Shown in pieces: positions 7,730 through 15,963 of a stretch of 35,392 nt of DNA. This DNA comes from Succinivibrio faecicola (GTDB taxonomy: Bacteria; Pseudomonadota; Gammaproteobacteria; Enterobacterales; Succinivibrionaceae), in assembly GCF_019448115.1 (NCBI RefSeq), contig NZ_JAGFNY010000022.1:1-35392 (forward strand). The letters run 5' to 3'. The position numbers and the translations under genes were made by a program. The notes below the pieces were generated by a model, which saw only the letters and a program-made list of their open reading frames with translations, did no database searches and had not been told where the DNA came from. The stretch's first letter is position 1, and each line of letters opens with the position of its first letter.

Positions 7730-8722
7730 TCAGGCCTGCTTTTCTTCAAGACCTTTTTCAAGCCACAGTTTTGCAAGCTCAAGATTATCCTCATAGGTCA
7801 TTGCGCCACCTGTGAAACCGGACTTGTGAATAAATGTCATATTGCTAAGACCGGTTGCTTCATCAAGATCCTTGTCATTAAGTCCTCTCCATGAAGCAGG
7901 GGCAGGAAGTCTGTTGGTGAAGCGCTGAGCTTTTGATAAAGGTAGTGACTGAACTCTCCATCGATTATTTCTATCTGGATATACGGCAATAAGACAGTCT
8001 TTGAAAACATCAGGATAATTTAGTACAGCCTGTGTCCATGGATATTTTTCATGCATAATCAGGATCTGTCCGCCTGTATATATTTCAAGAACCTTTGCAA
8101 TGCCACTTTCAGTACAAATAGCATTAATTGAAGCAGATAAAAGAAGAGTTTTTAGTATTTTTACTGTCTGTAAAAATGCTTTATCCTGATCCTGTCCAAC
8201 CTGGCTTGGAAGATTCATCATAGCTACAAGATACGGAATATCAGGGGTAGATGAATGAAAATCTGACAGTCTGTTTAAAACTTCCAACTCACCATCTGTT
8301 TTAGGAGCTGCAATATCATGTACATATGATGTAAGCTGGCCGTTGTCATTCAGATCAACTGGGATCATGATTTCTTTATCGATTCTTTCAAAAGCCATAT
8401 CGATAATTTTTGCAGATGGAGTAAATTTAAGACTGGTTGTTGCTGCAACCTTCTTTAGATACTCTTTTCCGAACTTTTTCCACATAAGACCTGCAGTGGC
8501 ATATTTGACACCATTATCTCTGCAGAGGGTAAATTCCTTTGAATGATGGTCAAAATGCTTGCTGTCATTTTTGTTTGAAACATCTATGACAATATCAGCT
8601 TTCTCAAGTTCAGTTTCATCCCTTGAACGTATAATAGTGCTGTTTTCGTGTAAGAATGTTAAAATAGCGCAGGCTGTTGTTTCATCGGCATGGAAACTGC
8701 CATCGTGAGTTGCAATTATCAT
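7730..8722 (-). CDS. MYG1 family metal-dependent nuclease
   Basis: 330 residues. The N-terminus ATHDGSFHADE and the motif FDHHSKEF are hallmarks of the MYG1 (formerly UPF0160) family, DHH-type metal-dependent proteins; human MYG1 is a 3'-5' RNA exonuclease. In bacteria the role is unknown but an RNA- or nucleotide-cleaving enzyme in the cytoplasm is likely. The C-terminal signature SWRGLNDKDLDEATGL and FIHKSGFTGGA is also conserved. The frame is open to a TTG at 8740, but the strong ribosome site AAAGGAG lies inside that extension, 6 bases before the ATG at 8722, so 8722 is the start. Confidence 0.92.
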   Translation of the reverse strand: MIIATHDGSFHADETTACAILTFLHENSTIIRSRDETELEKADIVIDVSNKNDSKHFDHHSKEFTLCRDNGVKYATAGLMWKKFGKEYLKKVAATTSLKFTPSAKIIDMAFERIDKEIMIPVDLNDNGQLTSYVHDIAAPKTDGELEVLNRLSDFHSSTPDIPYLVAMMNLPSQVGQDQDKAFLQTVKILKTLLLSASINAICTESGIAKVLEIYTGGQILIMHEKYPWTQAVLNYPDVFKDCLIAVYPDRNNRWRVQSLPLSKAQRFTNRLPAPASWRGLNDKDLDEATGLSNMTFIHKSGFTGGAMTYEDNLELAKLWLEKGLEEKQA

Positions 8723-8836
8723 ATAGACTCCTTTGATCAACAGATTGTAGCATAAATATGCTTAATTTTTGTATTGAAGATTAACCTTAATCAAACTTTT
8801 CAGTAATAAAACACCATAAGTATCGGAAATATTCAA

Positions 8837-9811
8837 ATGGCAAAGACAGTTTACCTAGCTCCTTTAGAAGGTCTTGCAGATGCTCCTATGAGAGAAGTTT
8901 TATGCAGACATGGTCATTATGACAGATGCTATTCTGAATTCCTTCGAGTAACCGATCTTGTAATGCCTGAAAAGACAATGATTAGAGAAGTTCCTGAATT
9001 CAATACAGGATGTAAAACTGCTGATGGTACCCCTATCGGTATTCAGTTTTTAGGTGACAACAAGGATACTATTTCAAAATCTGCTTTAAAAGCTTATAAC
9101 CTTGGCGCCCGCTTTATTGATATGAATTTTGGTTGCCCATCAAGATTTGTTCATCACGGCGGTGCTATGCTTTTAAAAGAGCCTGAACTTATGCATTCAA
9201 TTGTAAGTGAATTAAGACAGACTCTACCTGATGACTGTTCATTAAGTGTAAAGGTAAGACTTGGTTTTTCTGATCAGAGCGAAGCACCTGAAATTATAAG
9301 GAGCATCGCTATTGACGGTGTATCAGAGATTACTGTTCACTGCAGAACAAGAAAAGGTCTTTACAGGGATGATGCTTTAAACTGGTCTGCACTAAAGGAT
9401 CTTCATGAGATTGCAGGCAGAGTGAAACTCATTGCAAACGGTAATATCAATTCCTATGAGGATTCTTTATTATGTCAGCAGCAGACATTGTGTGACAGCT
9501 TCATGTGCGGAAGAGGTGCTTTTAGTGTTCCAAATCTTGGTGCTGTTATCAAGGATAAGGCAAAACCTTACAGCCTGAGTCAGATCCTTAAGACTGATAT
9601 TGAAGTAATAGAAACCTTTTCTAAAACTGATAGAACTCAAAAAGTTGTAATGGATAGGGCAAAACAGTTTTTAGGATATGCAAGAGCTCACAGAATTGAG
9701 TTAAAACCTTTCTTTTTAGTTTTCTGCAGATGTCAAAATATTAAGGAAGGACTAGAATTATTAGAAGAAAAGATAAAATCTGAGGAACAAAATGAATCCT
9801 GGAATAATTAA
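8837..9811 (+). CDS. dusC: tRNA-dihydrouridine(16) synthase DusC
   Basis: 324 residues, close to the 315 of E. coli DusC. The FMN-binding TIM barrel starts with YLAPLEGLADAPMRE and carries the catalytic cysteine in NFGCPSR (Cys100), the phosphate-site strand SVKVRLGF, VHCRTR and the IANGNI and CGRGA loops. It reduces a uridine of tRNA (position 16 in E. coli) using NADPH and FMN. The distance to E. coli DusC is moderate, so the exact position specificity is by family. A 20-base overlap with the next gene indicates coupling. Confidence 0.9.
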   Translation: MAKTVYLAPLEGLADAPMREVLCRHGHYDRCYSEFLRVTDLVMPEKTMIREVPEFNTGCKTADGTPIGIQFLGDNKDTISKSALKAYNLGARFIDMNFGCPSRFVHHGGAMLLKEPELMHSIVSELRQTLPDDCSLSVKVRLGFSDQSEAPEIIRSIAIDGVSEITVHCRTRKGLYRDDALNWSALKDLHEIAGRVKLIANGNINSYEDSLLCQQQTLCDSFMCGRGAFSVPNLGAVIKDKAKPYSLSQILKTDIEVIETFSKTDRTQKVVMDRAKQFLGYARAHRIELKPFFLVFCRCQNIKEGLELLEEKIKSEEQNESWNN

Positions 9812-10277
9812 ATTACTGTGCGCACTTGCAGCATCTGTCGTCGCATCATCTGCAATGGCAGATTTTAAAGTTGCAACCTATCCGCCTGTTCCTGAGTCCT
9901 GGTCTGTTACAATCGAGGGTAATACTGTTATTTATGAATCACCTGTCAGTAAGAAACAGACAACACCTCTAACAAAGATTTTATTTACATATACAAAAAG
10001 AACAGAGAATAAGAATGCAGAGCTTTTAATGCTTGAATATGTAAAAAAGCATGAATGCAAAGAGCCAAGTAAACTTGGTAAAGGTTTTTATACAGCCTCC
10101 TGTTCTGATATTGGCCGCGATGTTGTAATTGTTGGCGAGCCAAATAATATGTATCAGATAGAGATTGCAGGTGATTACAATTCTGTTGCTCTTGAGCTTA
10201 TCAATTCCTATCTAAATGCTATTGTTGGTGGCAAGAAAACCTTTGAAGACAGAGATATTGGTGAAAACAAGGACTAG
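9792..10277 (+). CDS. Secreted protein of unknown function, coupled to dusC
   Basis: 161 residues. A signal peptide (IIKLLCALAASVVASSAMA) gives a mature start DFKVATYP. The mature part is about 138 residues with two Cys (in KHECKEP and TASCSDIG) that could form a disulfide. Its ATG lies inside the end of dusC, with GAGGA 7 bases upstream within dusC codons, so translation is coupled although a periplasmic protein has no evident link to tRNA modification. No family recognised. Confidence 0.75.
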   Translation: MNPGIIKLLCALAASVVASSAMADFKVATYPPVPESWSVTIEGNTVIYESPVSKKQTTPLTKILFTYTKRTENKNAELLMLEYVKKHECKEPSKLGKGFYTASCSDIGRDVVIVGEPNNMYQIEIAGDYNSVALELINSYLNAIVGGKKTFEDRDIGENKD

Positions 10278-10278
10278 T

Positions 10279-10716
10279 CTAGTGAAGCCTTTTTTCAAAG
10301 GTTAGTGTAGACAGCGAATAATTTTCAAGAATACTCTTAATAAGTGAAAACTGTCTGATTAGATGAAAAGTCAGGCGGTTTTTCTTTTTTAGAATCAAAA
10401 GTGCGTTTCCTTCGTTTTCAGAAGACAGAGTAAAGCTCTTTGAGTTTGTCGCAGGATAAAGCGTTATACTGTCGCTTTGTTTACTGAATGTGACATTAAG
10501 ATTAAGCACCTTTTCATCGAATGTAACTTCAATAATCTTTTTTATAAGAAGATCATCTATCTTATCTGTTGAAAAAAACATATCAGCGTTTTTTCCATCA
10601 AGCACAATTCCTCTGTAATAACAGTCATTGTTACATACTTCATGTTCTGTAAGGATCTTGAAAACTGCACTGTCAGATCCATCTATGCTTTTGATAATGC
10701 TATGTATATTTTCCAT
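10279..10716 (-). CDS. Protein of unknown function, possibly leaderless
   Basis: 145 residues, no signal peptide or TM helix, mixed alpha/beta with many Asn/Ser/Lys. I do not recognise the family. The stop lies one base from the stop of the convergent secreted-protein gene. There is no Shine-Dalgarno sequence before ATG; instead a promoter-like TTGATT-N16-TAGAAT ends six bases before it, so the message may start at the ATG. Confidence 0.65.
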   Translation of the reverse strand: MENIHSIIKSIDGSDSAVFKILTEHEVCNNDCYYRGIVLDGKNADMFFSTDKIDDLLIKKIIEVTFDEKVLNLNVTFSKQSDSITLYPATNSKSFTLSSENEGNALLILKKKNRLTFHLIRQFSLIKSILENYSLSTLTFEKRLH

Positions 10717-10722
10717 GTCATT

Positions 10723-10750
10723 ATTCTATAGCAAAAACAAGACCAATCAA
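10723..10750 (-). promoter_or_regulatory. Promoter directly before the unknown gene
   Basis: On the minus strand TTGATT (10745-10750) and TAGAAT (10723-10728) are 16 bp apart. The expected start site falls on or within a base or two of the ATG at 10716. Confidence 0.45.
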
Positions 10751-10872
10751 ATTTAATAATCTGATTGAAATGAAAAGAAATAGATCAGGTGAATAGTGGT
10801 GAATTATTAAAAAAAAGAAATCGTTACGCAGCACAAAGTACCACATAATCAAATTCTCAGAAGACTGCCTCC

Positions 10873-10896
10873 AAAAAGGGCCGGGTTTTCCCGGCC
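10873..10896 (-). terminator. Flagellin terminator
   Basis: Perfect 7-bp GC-only stem GGCCGGG/CCCGGCC with a 4-base loop (10879-10896), followed on the minus strand by C and five T. It lies 61 bases after the flagellin stop. The stretch 10751-10872 shows nothing else. Confidence 0.82.
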
Positions 10897-10957
10897 AATG
10901 AGCTATAATGCTCAGGAGAGAAACCTTCTTACGGTTTATTCGTAAATTCTATTTATA

Positions 10958-11905
10958 CTAGCCTCCCTGTAATAGAGACATTGCAATTGATGGTCTCTGG
11001 TTGGCCTGAGTCAAGATTGATGTTGCAGACTGCTGAATAATCTGCTGTGCTGCAAGATTTGATGACTCTTCAGAGTAATCGGTATCACGGATACGTGATC
11101 TTGCATCGGAAACGTTTTCTGCAACGTTTTCCTGGTTTCTGATTGTAGATTCCATACGGTTTTGTATAGCACCAAGCTCAGCACGCTTAGAATCTACAAC
11201 ATTGATAATTTTATCGATGGTTTCAATGGTATATTGAGCATTAGACTGTGAATAGCAGTTGAATTCATACTTACCGTTAGCATTTTTATAAAGACCGGTA
11301 CTTGTTGCATCAGCTAAGTTAGTAGGAATATTAGTTTTTACAATATTACCTTGCTCTTTTACAATTCCTGATAGTGTAAAACCATTTGACATTGTAATTT
11401 CAAGAGTATCAAAGGCATAGGCACCAATCTGGAAGCTGATTTTACCTTCTGAATTTAGAACACCACCGTTATGAGCGCCGTTTGCACCAGCAATACACTG
11501 TCTACCACCGAAGGTTGTCTTACATGCTATACGTGTGATTTCCTGTGATAACTGGGAAACTTCTTCCTGAATTGCTTTTCTATCAATAGTGGTATTAGTA
11601 CCGTTAGCAGCCTGAAGTGCTAAAGTACGGATACGCTGTAGCATTGATGTGGTTTCATCTAACGCACCTTCCATGGTCTGACACAGAGCAATACCGTCAT
11701 TGGCATTTCTATTACCCTGTTTTAAACCATTAATCTGGTTTGTTAAACGATCTGAAATCTGTAAACCTGCAGCATCGTCCTTTGCAGAATTGATACGCAG
11801 ACCAGATGATAAACGCTGGAAGGTTGTATCTAACGCTTTAGTAGCATTAGATAATCGTCTTTGTGAATTTATAGACGATGTATTTGTCTGTACATATAGT
11901 GCCAT
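10958..11905 (-). CDS. fliC: Flagellin
   Basis: 315 residues from the ATG at 11905, which follows TAGGAGAG; the frame is open further but without a ribosome site. The N-terminal D0/D1 region (QRRLSNATKALDTTFQRLSS, GLRINSAKDDAAGLQISDRL) and the C-terminal one (ELGAIQNRMESTI, RIRDTDYSEESSNLAAQQI, ending SLLQGG) are complete. The LQRIRTLALQAANGT helix corresponds to the D1 segment recognised by TLR5 in related flagellins. The variable centre is short (about 140-220). Four cysteines (75, 128, 137, 217) are unusual for a secreted flagellin. It is the filament subunit, exported by the flagellar type III system; no other flagellar gene is in the window. Confidence 0.95.
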   Translation of the reverse strand: MALYVQTNTSSINSQRRLSNATKALDTTFQRLSSGLRINSAKDDAAGLQISDRLTNQINGLKQGNRNANDGIALCQTMEGALDETTSMLQRIRTLALQAANGTNTTIDRKAIQEEVSQLSQEITRIACKTTFGGRQCIAGANGAHNGGVLNSEGKISFQIGAYAFDTLEITMSNGFTLSGIVKEQGNIVKTNIPTNLADATSTGLYKNANGKYEFNCYSQSNAQYTIETIDKIINVVDSKRAELGAIQNRMESTIRNQENVAENVSDARSRIRDTDYSEESSNLAAQQIIQQSATSILTQANQRPSIAMSLLQGG

Positions 11906-12073
11906 TTTTTTCTCTCCTAAATAATGCTGTTGAGCATTTTTATTTGTGTAAAACATAATGAATTATTCATGCCAACTTTTAAAAATAATTATTCAAAATT
12001 AGCTAATATACTGATAATAAAGAATAAAATTTGAAGATTAAGTACGATAAGAGATTTCAAAAATATGTCATTT

Positions 12074-12133
12074 TGGCTTTATGGCAAAAAATTGCCACAA
12101 ATTTTTGCCATATTGCCATGTTTGCAAATGCCA
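12074..12133. repeat. Cluster of TGGCA/TGCCA motifs upstream of flagellin
   Basis: Within 60 bases there are TGGCT (12074), the palindrome TGGCAAAAAATTGCCA (12082-12097), and further TTGCCA at 12105 and 12113 and TGCCA at 12129. It lies about 170 bases before the flagellin ATG, in the 318-base gap to tatC. It looks like a multi-site regulator target. I could not fit a correctly spaced sigma-54 or a clear sigma-28 promoter in this gap. Confidence 0.4.
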
Positions 12134-12223
12134 AAAAATGAACAGCGGAAAAATTAAGATTTGTTATGCTTTATGACTACAGATAATAAGACAAGATTTT
12201 TTTGCTGTATAAGAGAATGTATA

Positions 12224-12958
12224 TCAAATATCTTCTGTAGCAATTTGAACATTTGTTTTCTTGCAAAAGAGTGAGCAAACTGCAATACCTATTTCGTAGA
12301 GTAAAACAGCAGGAAGAGCAAGAAGAAGCTGACTTGTGACATCAGGTGGAGTGATTATTGCAGAAACTGCAAAAGCAGTAACAATGACATATCTTCTGTA
12401 TTTTTTTAGAGTTGCAAGTTTTACTATTCCTGTCATATATAAAAAAACAACGATAACAGGAATTTCAAAACCAAAACCAAAAGCTATAAACATCTGCAGG
12501 ATAAAACCAAGACTTTCACTAATATCAGGTGCAAACTGAACATTGTCTGGTGAAAAATTATCAATAAAGCTGAATACTAGTGGAAAAACGACATAATAGC
12601 AGTAAATCAGACCACAAAAAAACATAAGCAATGATATGAGTGCAAACAGCACAGTCAGCTGCTTTTCTTTCTTAAAAAGACCTGGTGAGACAAATCTCCA
12701 CAAGATATACAGATTAAATGGTAAAGACAGTAAAAATGAACTAAAAAGAAGTATTTTTACAGGAACCATAACAGGAGATGTCACAGCTACGCTAAGAAAC
12801 TGTCTGTCGGTACAGATAATATGGGAAAAAGGATCCATTAAAAAAGTGAAGAGCTCTTTTGTAAATGGAGATAATAAAGCTAAAGTTAGCAGAAATATCA
12901 CAATCATTTTAATAATTGATGCTCTTAGTTTATTAAAATTATCAAGAAACGAGCTCAT
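12224..12958 (-). CDS. tatC: Twin-arginine translocase subunit TatC
   Basis: 244 residues, close to the family length (about 250). Six hydrophobic helices are visible. Family landmarks include the N-terminal LRASIIKM segment, SPVMVPVKI, GFGFEIPVIVVFL and AIITPPDVTSQLLLALP. TatC recognises the SRRxFLK signal of folded proteins and recruits TatA. The N-terminal FNKLR replaces the usual ELR, a small departure at the signal-binding site. It follows tatB by 5 bases. It is the last gene of tatA-tatB-tatC; no clear terminator is seen after it. Confidence 0.95.
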   Translation of the reverse strand: MSSFLDNFNKLRASIIKMIVIFLLTLALLSPFTKELFTFLMDPFSHIICTDRQFLSVAVTSPVMVPVKILLFSSFLLSLPFNLYILWRFVSPGLFKKEKQLTVLFALISLLMFFCGLIYCYYVVFPLVFSFIDNFSPDNVQFAPDISESLGFILQMFIAFGFGFEIPVIVVFLYMTGIVKLATLKKYRRYVIVTAFAVSAIITPPDVTSQLLLALPAVLLYEIGIAVCSLFCKKTNVQIATEDI

Positions 12959-12963
12959 ATATA

Positions 12964-13371
12964 TCAGATATCCTTTTCTTTTAGCTGTGCCTTTAGATCT
13001 TTTAACTCAAGCTCTATTGCATCAATCCTCTTTAAAAAATCAACATCTTTGGTGATTGCAGATGAATTTACTTGTGTGTTATCAAAAGAACTGAGTGTTT
13101 TTGAAATCTCTGAGCCTAAAGGCTGCACCTTTGATGTAAAAACAGAGTTTGTTTCCGTAGAACAATCATTTTTTGTATCATTAAAAGAGCAGACATTATC
13201 ATTTGAAGCATCTATGAAATTAAGCTCATTTTTAAGTTTTATATATTGTCTTTTTGCATTGTTTATAAAATCACCTGCTTTTACGAAAAGAGAGACTGTT
13301 TGCTTTGGACCTAGAACAAGTAAAGCTACAGCAACAAGCAAAAGCAGGCTTGGAAAAGAGAATCCAAACAT
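12964..13371 (-). CDS. tatB: Twin-arginine translocase subunit TatB
   Basis: 135 residues. The N-terminal membrane helix FPSLLLLVAVALLVLGP carries the conserved LGP hinge, followed by an amphipathic helix (KQTVSLFVKAGDFINNAKRQ) and a polar, variable tail with a C-terminal coiled segment (IDAIELELKDLKAQLKE). TatB sits with TatC in the receptor complex. Its ATG overlaps the TAA of tatA (TAATG). Confidence 0.92.
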   Translation of the reverse strand: MFGFSFPSLLLLVAVALLVLGPKQTVSLFVKAGDFINNAKRQYIKLKNELNFIDASNDNVCSFNDTKNDCSTETNSVFTSKVQPLGSEISKTLSSFDNTQVNSSAITKDVDFLKRIDAIELELKDLKAQLKEKDI

Positions 13372-13547
13372 TATGCTTTGTCTTCAGATTTGTCAGTTGT
13401 ACTCTTAGGATCTGCGTTTAGGCTTTCTTTAAAACCTTTAACCGCACTACCTAGATCCTTACCAAGATCCTTAATCTTTGATGTTCCAAAAAGTAATGCA
13501 ATTACTAAAAATACAATTGCCCAGTGCCAAATAGAAAAAGTACCCAT
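13371..13547 (-). CDS. tatA: Twin-arginine translocase subunit TatA
   Basis: A short gene of 58 residues. It starts [20 protein letters not shown] and continues [19 protein letters not shown], the single membrane helix, hinge and amphipathic helix of TatA, the pore-forming part. The FGTSK hinge is diagnostic. The tail ([18 protein letters not shown]) is short and charged. The ribosome site CAGGAG lies 5 bases before ATG. The stop overlaps the tatB start. Confidence 0.95.
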   Translation of the reverse strand: MGTFSIWHWAIVFLVIALLFGTSKIKDLGKDLGSAVKGFKESLNADPKSTTDKSEDKA

Positions 13548-13561
13548 AAAAACTCCTGAAT

Positions 13562-13582
13562 AAAGGTCGCAATGCGACCTTT
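13562..13582 (-). terminator. Hairpin between the Tat-HD gene and tatA
   Basis: Arms AAAGGTCGC and GCGACCTTT pair around AAT, flanked by short T runs on both sides. It lies 25 bases after the Tat-HD stop and 15 before the tatA ATG. With only 60 bases between genes it may be a partial terminator that sets the ratio of the two. Confidence 0.65.
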
Positions 13583-13607
13583 TATTAAATGTTATTAAAT
13601 GAAAAGA

Positions 13608-14765
13608 TTATTTTTCAATGCATAAAAGAGCTGCTTGTTTAGCTGCGCTGTAAGGATCAGAAGATACACTCAGATCGTTTTGGTATCTCATGAAACTGTA
13701 GTTTGCACCGATATAATTACGAAGAGAGTTGAATCTTAATCCATCAAGCTCAGAATTTTTCATGCCGAAAACATCAGTTGCAACCTTCTTTAGTGCAGCA
13801 ATACTTTCTTTTGCAGCAGGAACGCTGAGCACAAAGTCATGATCACCTAAATGAACCAGGAAGCCTGCCTGTCTGTGAGGAGTATTAAGATGCTTTCCAT
13901 CAGAGCTTAAAAGCTTCATTCTGACAGGATCTACCTGGCATAGAACAGCTGCAGCCTTAATATAATCAACTACAGATTTTTCGTCGTTTTCGCTGCCAGG
14001 ATGATCGTGAGCGCAGGCCTGTGCGACGATAACATTAGCAGGAAGATTGCGATGTATTGATTCTGCTATTGAGAAAATATGATGTGCGCCAGTGCCACCA
14101 ATCTGGTATTCATGTAAAGATGATCCATCTTTTTTCCACTGGAAAACGTATGGTTTTGCCAGATCATGTAAAAGCTGACCTGCTACAGCCTCATCATAGA
14201 TAGCGTCGTACTTGTAAAACTTTTTGTATGATTCAAGAAGACTTAATGTAACCATTACGTTAACAGCTGTATGTGTTACAAGACCGCCAGGATATGCGTG
14301 ATGGCTCTGATAACCACTGCCAGGAGCACTGAAAAATGGCTGTGGAGCTGCACCTGATAAATCAAATGGTGGCAGGAATTTATCATAAGGAGTCTTGCTT
14401 TCATCAATAAGATTTTGATTTTTTAGCTGACTGTAAACAGCTTTTTTCAGATCCTCATCTGCAAACTTAAAAGCAAATGTAGGTGCTGTATTGTTATAAA
14501 TTGACAGAACCTTGTTTTTCAGATCCTGATTATGAATGGTGTCAATCACTGACATAAGGTATCTGAATGCATAACCTACAAGAGCAGATGATCTTGCAAT
14601 TTCAACAGGATCTGTAGGAATACTGTCCAGTTTTATCTTTGCAATCTTTTCATTGTTCAATGCATAAGCTGGTGAGAAAAGAGAGCTGATACCGGTAACT
14701 GCAGTAGCGCATGCTGTAAGTTTTAGAAAATTGCGACGAGACAAGTCGGTTGTATTGTTAGACAT
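13608..14765 (-). CDS. Tat-exported HD-domain hydrolase
   Basis: 385 residues. The N-terminus has a full Tat signal, LSRRNFLKLTACATAV, with the twin Arg at 10-11 and cleavage near AYA (34). The mature part has an HD-type metal hydrolase pattern: His155/156 and His165 (SHHAYPGGLVTHT), the His200-Asp201 pair (LLHDLAKPYVF), His228/229 (TGAHHIFSI) and CAHDHPGSE (253-255). HD proteins usually cleave phosphoesters of nucleotides and act in the cytoplasm, so export of a folded, metal-loaded one is notable. Substrate unknown. It lies just before tatABC on the same strand, so the Tat system and this client may be made together. Confidence 0.82.
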   Translation of the reverse strand: MSNNTTDLSRRNFLKLTACATAVTGISSLFSPAYALNNEKIAKIKLDSIPTDPVEIARSSALVGYAFRYLMSVIDTIHNQDLKNKVLSIYNNTAPTFAFKFADEDLKKAVYSQLKNQNLIDESKTPYDKFLPPFDLSGAAPQPFFSAPGSGYQSHHAYPGGLVTHTAVNVMVTLSLLESYKKFYKYDAIYDEAVAGQLLHDLAKPYVFQWKKDGSSLHEYQIGGTGAHHIFSIAESIHRNLPANVIVAQACAHDHPGSENDEKSVVDYIKAAAVLCQVDPVRMKLLSSDGKHLNTPHRQAGFLVHLGDHDFVLSVPAAKESIAALKKVATDVFGMKNSELDGLRFNSLRNYIGANYSFMRYQNDLSVSSDPYSAAKQAALLCIEK

Positions 14766-14910
14766 AAATAAATCTCCAAAATTTGTTTCGCTAATATTGT
14801 CTTAATGCAATATTTAAGAATTATTAAGTAGATGTAATATTTGAGTGAAGATGTAAGGTATTTTGTAAAGGATTAAAAAATATAGATTGAAAAAAAAATT
14901 AAAAAAAATG

Positions 14911-14938
14911 TTGACAGATTAAAATTATGGTCTATAAT
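14911..14938 (+). promoter_or_regulatory. tRNA-Gly promoter
   Basis: Perfect -35 TTGACA (14911-14916) and perfect -10 TATAAT (14933-14938) 16 bp apart, 14 bases before the tRNA. The tract 14817-14910 before it is AT-rich and otherwise empty. Confidence 0.9.
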
Positions 14939-14952
14939 GGCACACATCGGAT

Positions 14953-15028
14953 GCGGGAATAGCTCAGTTGGTAGAGCATAACCTTGCCATGGTTAGGGTC
15001 GCGAGTTCGAACCTCGTTTCCCGCTCCA
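14953..15028 (+). tRNA. tRNA-Gly (GCC)
   Basis: 76 bases including an encoded 3' CCA. The acceptor stem GCGGGAA pairs with TTCCCGC. The D arm reads AGCTCAGTTGGTAGAGC, the anticodon loop holds GCC, and the T arm has GTTCGA. It differs from the E. coli gene at only a few bases, with an anticodon stem AACCT/GGTT changed in step. Confidence 0.97.
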
Positions 15029-15036
15029 GATAAGAT

Positions 15037-15068
15037 AGAAGAGCACTTGAAAGTCTCTTCTTTTTTTT
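15037..15068 (+). terminator. tRNA-Gly terminator
   Basis: Stem AGAAGAG/CTCTTCT with an 11-base loop followed by eight T (15061-15068), nine bases after the tRNA. Confidence 0.88.
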
Positions 15069-15183
15069 ACCCGTTCGTAACAAAAAATCTCCAAGACTCA
15101 TAGCCTTTTGGAACTTTTCTGTCTCTGCTTGTATTTATCAGATCTTTAGTTTGTTTAATAAGATGAACTGCAATACAATGATC
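15067..15183 (-). pseudogene. Possible coding remnant downstream of tRNA-Gly
   Basis: A minus-strand open stretch of 38 codons between a TAG and a TAA. It reads CIAVHLIKQTKDL and then RKVPKGYESWRFFVTNG. It has no start and no recognised family. Decayed mobile genes are common beside tRNA genes, but nothing here identifies one. The rest of the gap to 15234 shows nothing. Confidence 0.2.
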
Positions 15184-15234
15184 CTAATCAGACACGATTG
15201 CATATCACACAGAAAGCTTATTACAGGCTTTGGT

Positions 15235-15963
15235 TCAATTCTCAAGTGTGTAGTAGTGAAAGCGGTAGCGCAGTCTTACAACTCCTGCTCGTAAAGCCTC
15301 ACAGCTTATAAGCTCTAAAGATTGTCCTCTGCATGGCAGTTCGTCAGAATTTCCTTTGTACTCAAAAATTGAGCTTACACCTGAAAGTCCGTCAAGTCCT
15401 GGATAAAGAACTATATAAAGTTCATCAATAAGACTTTGCTTTAGAAAGGATCCGTTTAAAACACCGCCTCCGCATAAAAGAACATTTTTCAGACCAAAAT
15501 CTGAATAGAGGCTTGAAAGAGCTTCTTTTAGCTGATAACCATCAGCACCTGCAAAGGTATATGATATTTCTTTTTTTCTTAAAAATTCCAGATACTCTTC
15601 ACTGGCACTATCATGACCTAGTACAACAAGCAGATCGTTTCCAAAGATATTGCTGCTCTCATAGGCTATTGTTCCTTTTGGATCAAATACAGCAGCGATT
15701 CTTCCGTGTTTTCTGATCCCAAGAAATGGTTTTGCCCTGTTTATTTTTGTGAAGGTATCATTACAGAATGTTTTATTACAGTGGTGTCTTAATACAGCAC
15801 TACGACCAATAAGGCATACCTCAGGATTTATTGATGCTAAAGTTTCGTTATAGACATCAATCTGGCCTTCTCCGTTCTTGTCAAAAAGAACAGACCATCT
15901 TGATTCATCAATCCTGCCGTCAACCGAGCATTCCATAAGACAGGTTATTTTCTGCATTGTCAT
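15235..15963 (-). CDS. RibD C-terminal-like / dihydrofolate reductase family reductase
   Basis: 242 residues, one domain. The N-terminal MECSVDGRID and the NADPH-site region LLCGGGVLNGSFL followed by LIDELYIVLYPGLDGLSG are the pattern of the RibD C-terminal (DHFR-like) reductase fold. In RibD this domain reduces a pyrimidine intermediate of riboflavin synthesis; stand-alone copies have various or unknown substrates. The deaminase half of RibD is absent. The start may be the ATG at 15963 or the one at 15957; neither has a clear ribosome site. Confidence 0.82.
   Translation of the reverse strand: MTMQKITCLMECSVDGRIDESRWSVLFDKNGEGQIDVYNETLASINPEVCLIGRSAVLRHHCNKTFCNDTFTKINRAKPFLGIRKHGRIAAVFDPKGTIAYESSNIFGNDLLVVLGHDSASEEYLEFLRKKEISYTFAGADGYQLKEALSSLYSDFGLKNVLLCGGGVLNGSFLKQSLIDELYIVLYPGLDGLSGVSSIFEYKGNSDELPCRGQSLELISCEALRAGVVRLRYRFHYYTLEN

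Noticed and set aside
12061-12133. Sigma-54 promoter for flagellin in the TGGCA cluster
   Set aside because: The best TGGCA...TTGC pair has a spacing one base too short.
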